From positions 124,001-188,000 of the forward strand of contig CAWFPJ010000023.1 of the NCBI GenBank assembly GCA_963817515.1: a DNA stretch of 64,000 nt. Direction: 5' to 3'. The position numbers and the translations under genes are program-made. The notes under the pieces were generated by a model. It had not been told where the DNA came from, made no database searches, and saw only the letters and a program-made list of their open reading frames with translations. Positions 8,081-16,667 of the stretch are shown here, piece by piece (position 1 is the first letter of the stretch; each line of letters starts with the position of its first letter). Source of the DNA: DATMNI01 sp963817515. GTDB lineage: Bacteria > Acidobacteriota > Terriglobia > Bryobacterales > Bryobacteraceae.

Positions 8081-11000
8081 CTATTGAAGAATCTCGATGC
8101 CATTCAGGATCGGTCCGTATTTTACGTTGCCGAGCTGGATCGTGATCTGGCCGCCGGTCACCGTGATCGGATAGACGCGGTTCACTTCAATATTCGGCCC
8201 GCCGGCCGCGGCGATGATGTCAAAAGCCGGGTCGACAACAGTTCCGTTAATCGTGATCCGCGTGATTCGGGTGCCCGCCGTGGTCAAAAAGAGCTCGGCA
8301 AATTTCAGTTTCACGTTGTAGAGACCGTTAGCCACCGTAAATTGGTAGAGGAAGTTTCCCCATCGGACGCTCTGGTATACAGTAGGCGGCTGCTCAGGCC
8401 CGGACACTGAAGAGTTGGAGCCCAAGACGCTACCGCCGGTGAACCCCGTGTCGGCTTTCCAGACCTGGCCGGACGCGTCCGTATATGCCGGTCCGCCGCA
8501 GTTAACGCGGATCAGCGAAGTTCCTGCGCTTCCCGCGCCGGCGGGCGCGGAACTCAAGGTAGTCAATGTGAAATCGCCGGAAGTGGCCAGAGCCGTGCCA
8601 GCCCCCCTGCTCTTAACCCGGTAGTGGTACAAACTGCCGGCTGTCAGTCCCGCCAGGTTCACCTGGTGACTGGTGACCGGAGTGGGATTCAACGGAGTCG
8701 AAAGACCGTAAGCAGTAGTGATACCATAGTCGACCTGACTGTCGGAAGGAATGTCAGTGGTCCAGCTAATTACGGCGGAGGATGAAGCCACCCCGGAGGA
8801 TTGCGTTCCTGATATCACCGCCGGGCTCGGAACGGTCCCACTGGCCAGAATCTCAATGCCATTCAGGATCGGTCCGTATTTTACGTTGCCGAGCTGGATT
8901 GTAATCTGGCCGCCTGTCACCGTGATCGGATAAACGCGGTTCACTTCGATATTCGGCCCGCCGGCCGCGGCGATGATGTCAAAAGCCGGGTCGACAACAC
9001 TTCCGTTAATCGTGATCCGCGTGATTCGGGTCCCCGCTGTGGTCAAAAAGAGCTCGGCAAATTTCAGTTTCACGTTGTAGAGACCGTTAGGCACCGTAAA
9101 TTGATAGAGGAAGTTTCCCCATCGGACACTCTGGTATACAGTAGGCGGCTGTTCAGGCCCGGACACTGAAGAGTTGGAGCCGAAGGCACTGCCGCCGGTG
9201 AACCCCGTGTCGGCGCTCCAGACCTGGCCGGAAGCGTCCGTATATGCAGGCCCCCCGCAGTTAACCCGGATCAACGAAGTTACTGCGCTTCCAGCAGCGG
9301 TGGTCCCCTGGACGCTCGCGCTGTTAGTGGATACCTTGGCCGATCCATCGTAGGATCTAAGCCGGGCAAAGTAAGTGGTTCCGGCAGATAATCCTGCCAC
9401 TAATGTGGTGGTTACATTTCCGATGTCCTTGTTTTGGTAGCCGGTCATCAGCGCTGTGAACAAGGCATCCGTGGCGACATCCAGCCGGTAACCGGCGGCC
9501 GCCGGCCCGGCCGCAGCAGTCCAGCTCAGCACCAGCGAACTGGTGGTCGGATTACCGAATTTCGGATTGGCAGGAGGATTCGGCGGGGCCGGCGGCAATG
9601 TAATAGGCGGCGTGGTCGGTGTGCCGCCTGTCCCGCTGGTGGCGGTTTCAGCCGTCACCCCCTTGTCGCCTAAAGCAACAACAGCTCCTGCGGCACTGTA
9701 ATACTTGACCTGATAGTAAGCCACGTGTCCCGGTAGAACAGGCAAGGCTATGGTACAAGAAGTGCCGCACGGCATGCGTGTGTAGGTGTCGGTTTGTTCA
9801 TAGTTAAAAGGGTTGGACTCTTGAACGCTTGAAGTAGTAGCCAAACAAGCTTCCCGGCGTGACGTGCAAAAATATTGTCCCGGCAAACCCTGCTCGCCAT
9901 ATCCAAACTCTACTCCCACCGAAACAATGCCTTGGCCCGTGGGGGGAGTGACTGTCAGAGGCGTAGAGAGAAAGGTGGTTCTGTTGACAGCATCCGACTT
10001 AACAAAGGGAGGCATTTTGACCATCACCAGACCGGGCGCGACAGCCGGGTCCGAAGACAACATAAACCCATAAATATCGAAGAAAGCCCAGGTTCCATCC
10101 GGAAGCGGTTTGAAAAGAGGCGCCTCCCCCTTGATGCCACTGAAGCCGCTGGTGATTCGGCGGCTATAGCCGGCTCCCCAAGTCCCGCCAGTTACTCCTT
10201 CGGAATTAGGCACTAAGCCGTACTGGTAAGCGCTGTGGCCGTCGGGAGACATATCCGCGACGCAGAGATCCAGATTCCCTGGATTAGGGGAGCCATTCCC
10301 GCCGGTGCAGGTTAGGTTTCTGACATTGGGCGCATTGACATACACATCGCCGGGCTGGGATCCGCCATGGCATTCCCCCGCCACTTGCGCCGCACAATAC
10401 TTGTAAGAATCCGCGGGGGTGTCGGACAAGATTCTTCCGGGCCCGCTGATATCGGTTAAATTGTACCCACCTGAAGCAGCGATCGTCGCCATCTGTTTGC
10501 GGTGAAGCCCGTTTGTTCCCCACCATGTGGCGAAGGCATACTTATAGAGCTGCCCCGAAATAAGCTGAGCTCCCTGGTCAGCGGAAAAAGCATTCCCTCC
10601 TCCAAGAAACTCACGCGTAGCCAGAAACCAGTTTTGCTCCTGCGGGGGAGCGTTGGCCTGCTGGTAGCTTGGATAATCCGAATAACTATTGCCGTCGGCA
10701 AAAGCCCGAACGCCGGCGAACGTCGGATGTGGCGAGATGCTAAAGGTAAGTGGAGTATTGATGGTGCTAAGAAGCGGGCCCTGAACCCCCTGAAAACCTC
10801 CCGCTACCCGCAGGTTGGTTTGATAATCGCCATGATTGCCGGCAAAATATCGATCCAAGAGATAGCCCCCGGTGGTGCCGCGCGGATCCTCTAAGAATTT
10901 CCAGTACGCCTCAAGCCAACTGCCGGCCAGCCCCGGTATCTGATTCACTTGATTTTCGCAATCGGCGCTGAGTGTCGTGCCCGCCGGCCAGGACTGGGCG

Positions 11001-12604
11001 GTCCATAATTGCGGCGCCACAAAAGCTCGCTTCACCACCCAGGAGGTGGAACTGTTCTTGGCAACGATACTAATATACTCCGGGGTAGGACCTTGAAGAA
11101 TAAAAACATCCCCTACCGCGGCATCCATAAGATAGGGTTCAACAGGATCCGGACTCAAGGGCTCGCCCGACACCGAAATCGTGGTATCTCCCGGGCCAAT
11201 CGACCGTGTGAGTTTTACCTGATAAGGTCCTGCACCTACACCTGTGCCAGTCAGACCGTGGAAGTCCAAATTAATGACCGGTGTGTCGGGTATTATCTTC
11301 GCATTGTGAACGCCACACCAGCGCGATTGCGGATTTTTTACAAGATTGATCGCGCCCACGATGTGAGGGCACTGGGCCGGGGCCGAACCGCAACGGTCCA
11401 TGGGCAGTCCGTTTCCCATATCCATCGCGGCCACCCAGCCGTAGGAATTTTGAGTAGCACGGTTGCACTGTAGGAGCGCGTAGCTATGCCCATTGGACGG
11501 ATTTAAACCGCCTGCATTGACGCTGCAGAAGAATTTCGCGGGATCAAAAGTTGGATCAAAAGCTTTGATCAGCTTGCCAGGGTAATATTGGGGTCCTGGT
11601 GTGAAATTCTCCCAAGTGAAGGAGGCCCGGGCGGCTCCCGGCTTGGCCGAATAGTCCCCGGTATAAGTGCCCTTGACGATGATACCCTGTCCCGCGGTGT
11701 CAGGGATCGCAGCATAAAGAATGCGGCTGTCGTTGGCATCAACTGCCAGCGAGGGTAAACTCACACCAGTTGTTCCGCCCCCCGGAAAATCGCTTCCCCC
11801 CGAGATCCATAGCTCACCTAAAAACCGGACCTCCCCGGTTGTGGGAATAATGTAATATACTACGCCGTCATAGGCTGGAAAATAGCACAAATAACCTGGT
11901 CCTGGTCCGACAAGGTGATAGCCGCACATGCGGGTTTGACCACCGGAATTGAGATATGGAATAGCATGGAAGGACGTATCCTGGGGCAGCCACAGCCTCT
12001 TGACCAGTGCTCCAGTCTGGGGGTCTATAACCGGCGTAGTCCGATCATCAGGAAACGTGGGCACTATGGCCTGTCCCGTGGCGGAGTCCACTTGCGGCAC
12101 GTCTGCGTAAGTGTTTCCTAAAGCAATGTTGGCGGTTTGAAAGGTTCCCGTTGCTACGCTCGAGCCACAAGTAAGTTGGTAGTAGTGCGTGGTGTAGGTT
12201 TGCAGGGCCCGGGAATAAAATCTTCCATCCGCGCCTTTTTCGGTTACCCGTTTGCCCGCTACAACAATTCTGGAAGTGCCGCTTATGACGGTTCCGGTCC
12301 GGCTATCAAGGTTGGTTCCGGGAAACAGCGTGGGATCAACATCGTGGACCAACGGAGATAGTGAGCTATTTTCGGAAACCTTGATAACACAAGCATTCGC
12401 GTCCGGCGCAGTGTAAGACAACACCGCTTGCGTATTAGTAGTCCCCACCACCCGAACCGCCAGGGCCGCGGGCCGGAGACTTGAAGATAGCAATCCGGCA
12501 AGAACCAGGAGTTTGACGCTCGGAGCATTCAGGGGGACTCGTCGCCAGGCGCCGGAAAAGTCCAGCAACAACTTGCGAGCGTGGGAGGATCGATCTGTCG
12601 CCAT
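8081..12604 (-). CDS. Large exported protein with Fn3 and two malectin domains
   Basis: About 1507 aa. A signal peptide is likely (VKLLVLAGLLSSSLRPAALA). Roughly 1000 residues of unrecognised, beta-rich, low-charge sequence follow, beginning with an Fn3-like strand set. Then come an Fn3 domain (about 1004-1101), a malectin domain (about 1103-1252), a second Fn3-like domain resembling the N-terminal domain of purple acid phosphatases (about 1253-1356), and a second malectin domain (about 1356-1505). Malectin domains bind di- or oligosaccharides, so an extracellular carbohydrate-binding role is likely; no glycosidase motif is seen. The ATG at 12604 sits just before the leader; an in-frame TTG at 12649 would add 15 residues. 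It is monocistronic and its 3' end faces the hybrid kinase. Confidence 0.8.
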   Translation of the reverse strand: MATDRSSHARKLLLDFSGAWRRVPLNAPSVKLLVLAGLLSSSLRPAALAVRVVGTTNTQAVLSYTAPDANACVIKVSENSSLSPLVHDVDPTLFPGTNLDSRTGTVISGTSRIVVAGKRVTEKGADGRFYSRALQTYTTHYYQLTCGSSVATGTFQTANIALGNTYADVPQVDSATGQAIVPTFPDDRTTPVIDPQTGALVKRLWLPQDTSFHAIPYLNSGGQTRMCGYHLVGPGPGYLCYFPAYDGVVYYIIPTTGEVRFLGELWISGGSDFPGGGTTGVSLPSLAVDANDSRILYAAIPDTAGQGIIVKGTYTGDYSAKPGAARASFTWENFTPGPQYYPGKLIKAFDPTFDPAKFFCSVNAGGLNPSNGHSYALLQCNRATQNSYGWVAAMDMGNGLPMDRCGSAPAQCPHIVGAINLVKNPQSRWCGVHNAKIIPDTPVINLDFHGLTGTGVGAGPYQVKLTRSIGPGDTTISVSGEPLSPDPVEPYLMDAAVGDVFILQGPTPEYISIVAKNSSTSWVVKRAFVAPQLWTAQSWPAGTTLSADCENQVNQIPGLAGSWLEAYWKFLEDPRGTTGGYLLDRYFAGNHGDYQTNLRVAGGFQGVQGPLLSTINTPLTFSISPHPTFAGVRAFADGNSYSDYPSYQQANAPPQEQNWFLATREFLGGGNAFSADQGAQLISGQLYKYAFATWWGTNGLHRKQMATIAASGGYNLTDISGPGRILSDTPADSYKYCAAQVAGECHGGSQPGDVYVNAPNVRNLTCTGGNGSPNPGNLDLCVADMSPDGHSAYQYGLVPNSEGVTGGTWGAGYSRRITSGFSGIKGEAPLFKPLPDGTWAFFDIYGFMLSSDPAVAPGLVMVKMPPFVKSDAVNRTTFLSTPLTVTPPTGQGIVSVGVEFGYGEQGLPGQYFCTSRREACLATTSSVQESNPFNYEQTDTYTRMPCGTSCTIALPVLPGHVAYYQVKYYSAAGAVVALGDKGVTAETATSGTGGTPTTPPITLPPAPPNPPANPKFGNPTTSSLVLSWTAAAGPAAAGYRLDVATDALFTALMTGYQNKDIGNVTTTLVAGLSAGTTYFARLRSYDGSAKVSTNSASVQGTTAAGSAVTSLIRVNCGGPAYTDASGQVWSADTGFTGGSAFGSNSSVSGPEQPPTVYQSVRWGNFLYQFTVPNGLYNVKLKFAELFLTTAGTRITRITINGSVVDPAFDIIAAAGGPNIEVNRVYPITVTGGQITIQLGNVKYGPILNGIEILASGTVPSPAVISGTQSSGVASSSAVISWTTDIPSDSQVDYGITTAYGLSTPLNPTPVTSHQVNLAGLTAGSLYHYRVKSRGAGTALATSGDFTLTTLSSAPAGAGSAGTSLIRVNCGGPAYTDASGQVWKADTGFTGGSVLGSNSSVSGPEQPPTVYQSVRWGNFLYQFTVANGLYNVKLKFAELFLTTAGTRITRITINGTVVDPAFDIIAAAGGPNIEVNRVYPITVTGGQITIQLGNVKYGPILNGIEILQ
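8088..8534 (-). repeat. Malectin-encoding direct repeat, copy 2 (C-terminal)
   Basis: A 447-bp segment encoding the last malectin domain. It is almost identical at DNA level, including synonymous sites, to 8847-9293, offset by 759 bp. Few differences are visible, for example NGTV versus NGSV and FTVAN versus FTVPN in the protein. Confidence 0.9.
8847..9293 (-). repeat. Malectin-encoding direct repeat, copy 1
   Basis: Partner of 8088-8534, encoding the first malectin domain. The intervening 312 bp encode an Fn3-like domain that is not duplicated at this identity; the Fn3 domain before copy 1 is clearly divergent. This suggests a recent duplication or gene conversion confined to the malectin module. 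Confidence 0.9.
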
Positions 12605-12903
12605 TCTAGACGATGATCGCTCGGAAACGAAAGCCGTGAAATCCCCCAAATAGTACGTCCTAACTTAAGTGAGTAGGCAAGAGTATGGCACTCTCGGCAG
12701 AACCCTACCCTGCCCAAATCGCCATTTGTGATCCCGATATTACGGCTAACCTCAGTTACCTTAGGCGGTTAACCTCGTTACCTATCCCGTACTGGTGGGC
12801 CTTTCGCTGGCTCCTCAGTTGGATCAAGCTGAAATGGTGCCTGGGTAACGGCCAGCACTAAAGAAAGCGCATGAAATGCCGATCAGCGAAGGAGAAGAAA
12901 TCT

Positions 12904-13134
12904 ATGAGCAGCCTTCAACCAATTGTCGAAACTGCAAACAGGCCTTCCCTCGCCAGCCAACCGGGCGCAGGACCCGGTCCACGCTATATCGCCCTGGCTC
13001 CATCGGCGGATGCCATACCGTCTTCTAAGAGGCTCCGAAATGCAGCGCGGCTTAGCGGACGGATTCTCGTAACGGCTGGTGTCCTGGTGCTCGCGTGGTA
13101 TACGATTTCCTTTTTTAGCCTCTTCATGTATTAG
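12904..13134 (+). CDS. Small single-span membrane protein, unknown function
   Basis: A 76-aa protein. It has a polar, proline/alanine-rich N-terminal 50 residues and a C-terminal hydrophobic span (ILVTAGVLVLAWYTISFFS) ending a few residues from the stop, the layout of a tail-anchored protein. I chose ATG 12904 because AAGGAG lies nine bases upstream; an in-frame ATG at 12871 lacks such a site. I recognise no family. The roughly 300 bp before it, shared with the divergent malectin gene, hold no other gene. DoxX converges downstream. Confidence 0.6.
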   Translation: MSSLQPIVETANRPSLASQPGAGPGPRYIALAPSADAIPSSKRLRNAARLSGRILVTAGVLVLAWYTISFFSLFMY

Positions 13135-13169
13135 ACGTTGAGCCTCGTCAATGGTGCGGTCAGCCGCGG

Positions 13170-13568
13170 TCAAGACGTGCGGCGGAACACGTGGTCAAGG
13201 CTGATGGGGCCGGGTCCTGCAGCAAAAAAGTAGAGGAAAATGAAGCAGTATAAGACCGCCGGTTCGCCGCCATTCTGAATCGGCCAGAACGCGTGCGGGA
13301 AATGCGCGCGAAAATAGGCGACGGCCATCTCACCGCATAGCAGGAATGCGATCGGCCTGGTGAACAGGCCCAGAACGATCGGCACGCCGCCAGCCGTCTC
13401 CAGCAATCCGGCCACCCAAAGCTCAGACCACATAGGCGGCGTAGCGCCATGTCCGCCTATGCCTCCAAACATCCCGAACACCTTCTGAAGACCGTGCAGT
13501 ACAAACAGCAACCCGGCAACCACGCGCAATGCCGACCGGGCATATCCCTCCCACTCGTTTGGTCGCAT
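13170..13568 (-). CDS. DoxX family membrane protein
   Basis: A 132-aa integral membrane protein with about four spans. The DoxX hallmarks are present: RVVAGLLFVLHGLQKVFGMFGG at the first span, LWVAGLLETAGGVPIVLGLFTRP at the second, AYFRAHFPHAFWPIQNGGE in the loop, and a hydrophobic end. DoxX proteins are linked to quinone or thiol redox chemistry in the membrane (archaeal thiosulfate:quinone oxidoreductase, actinobacterial oxidoreductase complexes), but most bacterial members have no assigned reaction. A purine-rich AGAAGAGG precedes the ATG. It is not in an operon. Confidence 0.88.
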   Translation of the reverse strand: MRPNEWEGYARSALRVVAGLLFVLHGLQKVFGMFGGIGGHGATPPMWSELWVAGLLETAGGVPIVLGLFTRPIAFLLCGEMAVAYFRAHFPHAFWPIQNGGEPAVLYCFIFLYFFAAGPGPISLDHVFRRTS

Positions 13569-13778
13569 CAGATACCTCTTCTTGAGCGTACATCCACGCG
13601 GCGTGTTGTGGCCTCAAACGCATTGAAGGATCTTGCGGACAGGTACGAATACGATGCGCTCAATCATTTACTGGAAGGGGCCGGGTTGTGATCCAAGTCG
13701 TACCAGTTGTTTGCAGCCTGCCCGCATGCTCCATTTGCTTACTTAGACGGCCGGACCTCGATTGGCCTTGTTACGTCA

Positions 13779-15119
13779 TTAGTTCGCGCCGTCGGCCTGG
13801 GCGCGCGCGACCGTTTGCTGGCCCACTTGCCCGCCCAGGGTCAATCCGACACTGACATCGAGCTGTGTATGAATGAGCGCGTCGAAGGTTGACAAACCCG
13901 CATCTGTCGCCATGCCATTCAACGTTGTGGCATCCGTTGGAAACAAGTATGACATCACCGCTGCCGAGGCGCCGGACGCGCAGGCGTGGCCCGAAGGATA
14001 CCCTGGATGCTGTGGAATGGCGAACACCGGCGTGATCGTGGGATCGGCCTGGGATGGCCGCAGCTCGAGAAACGTGTATTTGGCGTCCCAGCAGGCGATG
14101 GTGGCGTCGTGCTGCGCGATGGCCTGCAATGCGTAGACGCGCGCTGCCCGCGGCGCATTGTTATCCAGGTGATTTTGAAAGATCTCGGTCTCCACTTCCT
14201 GCAGCCAGGGTTGGAAGAATCCGGGCTGCCAAAACCAGGCCAGATGGTTGGTCGCGTTGGTGCGCTGCAGATTCTTGTCGGCGGTGTATTGGGCGTTGGC
14301 GTCATTCGAACCGAATGCCGGTGGAGCGGCGGGACGGAACTGGTTGCCGCCGGTGAGTGCCCACGGTCGCCATGTGCCCGCCAGCGGGCTGACCGGGTTG
14401 GGACTGCTCCATACTCCTGGCGCAGCCGGATACGATCCGGTGAACGTCTGACCGGAACCGTCCGCCTTCGCATATGCGATCACCGCTTGACCTACCTGAT
14501 TCCCCAGGTCCATGCCGCTGGTCACATCGCTTGGGAACGCCACGCCGGCGAAAATGCGGGACTGTCCCGCTTGATCGGCCATAGCGGTGACGGACGATGC
14601 CTGATCCGGGAAGAGATACGCCAGCACGGCGGCGGCTGCTCCTGCCGTCACAGCGTGTTCGGATGGGTACGACGGGCTCGCCGTCGGGTTCACCACCGTG
14701 GTCAAGCTGGGATCGATCTCGCTCGGGTGCTGCCGCATGTAGGTGTATTTCGAATCCCAAGCGGCGACCGTCGAATCATAGATCGCTGCCGCAACCAAAG
14801 AGAGCGCTCGTGTTTGCATTGGTGCGGGAAGACCTTCGCTCACCGCCAACTGCTGCGCCAGCTGCATCCAGCGATAGCCGGGAGCGCCGGAATCCCAGAA
14901 ATGAATTTGCGCCAGCACCGCCTGATTGCGATCCGCCACGCATTGCTTGACCCACTGACTCTCGACAGCCGTAACAGCAGCATCCGGCGGAGCCGGCAAA
15001 CGCCAGACGCCGCCTGAGGGAATTACCCAGGTCTTCCACTGCCCGGCATGCGGTTCCACCTGGCCGAATAAGTTAGCCGCCGTCGCCAGCACTATGATCA
15101 ACCACTTGAATTTGTCCAT
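13779..15119 (-). CDS. Vanadium-dependent haloperoxidase-like / PAP2 protein with two PAP2-like halves
   Basis: A 446-aa exported protein (leader MDKFKWLIIVLATAANLFGQ) made of two similar all-alpha halves. The half at about 120-215 has K124...H131-P132, PSEH (152-155), SR 187-188 and Asp198. The half at about 345-435 has K347-x6-R354-P355, PSGH (375-378), Ser410-Thr411, His417 and Asp421. The family motif is K-x6-RP / PSGH / SR-x5-H-x3-D. The second half is therefore complete except for the vanadate/phosphate-binding Arg of motif 3 (Thr411), while the first keeps that SR but loses His (Ala194), Gly and the motif-1 Arg. It may be a haloperoxidase or an acid phosphatase. GGAGG lies ahead of the ATG. 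Confidence 0.83.
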   Translation of the reverse strand: MDKFKWLIIVLATAANLFGQVEPHAGQWKTWVIPSGGVWRLPAPPDAAVTAVESQWVKQCVADRNQAVLAQIHFWDSGAPGYRWMQLAQQLAVSEGLPAPMQTRALSLVAAAIYDSTVAAWDSKYTYMRQHPSEIDPSLTTVVNPTASPSYPSEHAVTAGAAAAVLAYLFPDQASSVTAMADQAGQSRIFAGVAFPSDVTSGMDLGNQVGQAVIAYAKADGSGQTFTGSYPAAPGVWSSPNPVSPLAGTWRPWALTGGNQFRPAAPPAFGSNDANAQYTADKNLQRTNATNHLAWFWQPGFFQPWLQEVETEIFQNHLDNNAPRAARVYALQAIAQHDATIACWDAKYTFLELRPSQADPTITPVFAIPQHPGYPSGHACASGASAAVMSYLFPTDATTLNGMATDAGLSTFDALIHTQLDVSVGLTLGGQVGQQTVARAQADGAN

Positions 15120-15337
15120 AAAATGCCTCCATCAGCGGCGTCGTAAGTGACGAGCCGCACTTTGAATTACCTCGATAGGCCGTTGAAAATTCCCTGTCTG
15201 AGGGAGTCGTGGAGCGGCGGGGCGAACAGTTTTACACCTGTTCCAACTCGTTCTTCAGGCACGTTGAGATCAAAGGGAGCAGAAAACGATGATCTATCAT
15301 TGATCTCGATTCTCGACTGTGATAGGTTGAACTGGAC

Positions 15338-16519
15338 ATGAACCGACGCCAAGCCCTGCTCCGGTTTTCTCAGTTCCTGGCCGCCTCCCCGCTGCTGCGC
15401 GCCGATAAGAAATACAGCGAACTGACCGACTTGCTCAAACAGGTGAACGTGTTTGACTTCGCGAAGCGGGCAAAGGCCAAGCTCGACCCTGTCGCGTGGG
15501 ATTATCTGGACGAGGGCTCCGACGATGAGGCGTCGTTACGGGCCAACCGCAGCCGATTCGACAACTTGATCATCCGCCCTCACTTCCTCCTCAACGACGT
15601 CGCGTCCATCAACGCCTCGATCTCTCTGTTCGGCAATTCTCTGCCGCAACCTTTCTATCTTTCCGTAACTGGCGGCAAGAACTGCTTCGTTCCCAACGGA
15701 GAACAGGAGACGGCGCTGGCCGCGGGCTCCGCCAATGCCATGATGATTACGAACGGGGGCATCAGCGATGTACTCGCGTCCGGCAAAGGGCCCAAGGTTT
15801 GGTGGCAGTACACGACCGCAGCCGAGTTCCGCAACAAGAGCCAGATGGCGGAATTCGCGAAGCGGCTCGAGGACGAGGGCTGTTCGGCGATCTCCGTCAC
15901 GGTGGACATTTACGTCGTGTCGCACCGCGAACGCAGCATGCATAACGGCCTGGTGCGGAGTTGGTGCCAGATGCGAGGCGTCCCGCGCAATGCCAAGGGC
16001 GAGTTGCTTTACGATCCCGATGATGTGCTATGGACGGCGGGCGACCTGCCCCTGCCGCGGCGCTTTCCTACGCCGACCTGGGACACGCTGCAGCAAATGC
16101 GGGAAGTCAGCAAGATTCCAGTGGTCGCAAAAGGCATCATGACCGCCGAGGATACCGAGCGCGCCGTCAAACACGGCCTTTCGGGCGTGATCGTATCGAA
16201 CCATGGCGGGCGCCAACTGGACCAGGTGGGGGCCACTATCGAGGCTCTGCCGGAATGCGTAGCGGCGGCCAACGGCAAGATCCCAGTCCTGGTGGATGGA
16301 GGATTCCGTCGTGGCACCGATATGTTTAAGGCGCTCGCCCTGGGGGCGTCGGCGGTGGGCATCGGGCGTCCGTACCTGTGGGGACTCGCTGCATTCGGAC
16401 AGGCCGGCGTGGTGCGAGTCGTCGAAGTCTTGCGGGCGGAATTGGCCGCCGTCATGGGAATGGCGGGAACTGCCAAAATCTCGCAGATCGATCGCTCATT
16501 CGTGCGGACTCGTTCATGA
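15338..16519 (+). CDS. FMN-dependent alpha-hydroxy-acid oxidase family protein with Tat-like leader
   Basis: A 393-aa TIM-barrel flavoenzyme of the lactate/glycolate oxidase family, which oxidises 2-hydroxy acids to 2-oxo acids. The C-terminal half is canonical: VVAKGIM with flavin-contacting Lys265, SNHGGRQLD with the catalytic base His289 and substrate Arg293, and DGGFRRGTDMFKALALGA for FMN phosphate. The N-terminal half is divergent: the usual TVDxPxxGRRE is TVDIYVVSHRE, and the APTAM substrate-loop region reads SVTGGKNCFVPNGE. The N-terminus NRRQALLRFSQFLAASPLLRA resembles a twin-arginine leader, unusual for a family normally cytosolic. The exact substrate is unknown. It stands alone between the haloperoxidase-like gene (divergent) and the TPR gene. 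Confidence 0.88.
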   Translation: MNRRQALLRFSQFLAASPLLRADKKYSELTDLLKQVNVFDFAKRAKAKLDPVAWDYLDEGSDDEASLRANRSRFDNLIIRPHFLLNDVASINASISLFGNSLPQPFYLSVTGGKNCFVPNGEQETALAAGSANAMMITNGGISDVLASGKGPKVWWQYTTAAEFRNKSQMAEFAKRLEDEGCSAISVTVDIYVVSHRERSMHNGLVRSWCQMRGVPRNAKGELLYDPDDVLWTAGDLPLPRRFPTPTWDTLQQMREVSKIPVVAKGIMTAEDTERAVKHGLSGVIVSNHGGRQLDQVGATIEALPECVAAANGKIPVLVDGGFRRGTDMFKALALGASAVGIGRPYLWGLAAFGQAGVVRVVEVLRAELAAVMGMAGTAKISQIDRSFVRTRS

Positions 16520-16667
16520 TGGCATCGATCGAAAGCTCAACCTGTCCCTGCGCAGTAATCGTTTCTTGCGCCTCAGTGTCGCTGCCCCAGAGGCGCAATG
16601 CGCCCCGCCAAGGGCTCTGCGATAACACCACAGGCGGCTGAAATCAGTAAGATGAAAAGGCGCGGTT

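Noticed and set aside
13618..13691. Plus-strand tail NALKDLADRYEYDALNHLLE resembling the C-terminal end of a hybrid histidine kinase
   Set aside because: About 24 codons without start or flanking domain; suggestive of a decayed signalling gene, but too short to annotate.
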